Positions 47,258 to 47,259 of a stretch of 47,259 nt of DNA are shown piece after piece. Position numbers and translations under genes: made by a program. The notes beneath the pieces were generated by a model. It searched no databases. It worked only from the letters and a program-made list of their open reading frames with translations, and was not told the origin of the DNA. Location: positions 1 to 47,259 of the forward strand of contig BHES01000012.1 in the NCBI GenBank assembly GCA_003864575.1. Reading direction: 5' to 3'. Source of the DNA: Enterobacterales bacterium. Its GTDB lineage: Bacteria; Pseudomonadota; Gammaproteobacteria; Enterobacterales; Enterobacteriaceae. How positions within the stretch are numbered: position 1 is the first letter of the stretch; each line of letters opens with the position of its first letter.

Positions 47258-47259
47258 TG

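Overview
The window is a chromosomal segment of a member of the Enterobacterales, most like the Yersiniaceae (Serratia, Rahnella, Ewingella and Yersinia relatives). That placement rests on near-identical housekeeping proteins, on cpxRA sitting next to trmL-cysE (in E. coli these are far apart), on a Klebsiella/Serratia-type LPS core locus (waaE, wabG, wabH, wabN, waaQ) and on a full-length ERIC repeat. The genus cannot be fixed from sequence reading alone.

Positions 1-8220 hold yiiR, yiiQ, tpiA, sbp and pfkA, then the Cpx envelope-stress module (cpxP divergent from cpxRA, with a perfect CpxR box between) and trmL. The zinc/iron exporter gene fieF, found between pfkA and cpxP in E. coli, survives only as a frameshifted scrap, and cdh is absent between sbp and tpiA. 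Positions 8280-18034 hold a minus-strand run cysE-gpsA-secB-grxC-yibN, a plus-strand run gpmI-envC-yibQ, and the threonine catabolic pair kbl-tdh on the minus strand.

Positions 18278-33754 are the LPS core locus. hldD, waaF and waaC make and add the inner heptoses. They are followed by a GT4 transferase, the O-antigen ligase waaL and a GT2 transferase. Next come a minus-strand pair (GT9 transferase and wabN deacetylase), plus-strand waaQ-wabG-wabH, another minus-strand GT9 gene, and finally waaA and waaE. A decayed GT2 gene lies just before waaA. Five GT9 proteins and repeated strand switches mark this as a reshuffled, strain-variable locus between conserved ends.

Positions 33761-44586 return to core genome: coaD, mutM, rpmB-rpmG with a long structured leader, radC, coaBC-dut, slmA, a two-gene membrane unit (DUF2157/DUF4401 plus GDYXXLXY protein), rph-pyrE with the classic attenuator, an ERIC element, and yicC.

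From 44587 to the right edge a mobile element begins: small direct repeats and a perfect inverted repeat, a P4-type tyrosine integrase, a translationally close unknown gene, and an unusual 10-bp-period array enclosed by inverted repeats. No tRNA is present at the junction, so the element appears to use a non-tRNA site just after yicC. The integrase partner gene, the phased array and the structured rpmB leader are the best candidates for something undescribed.
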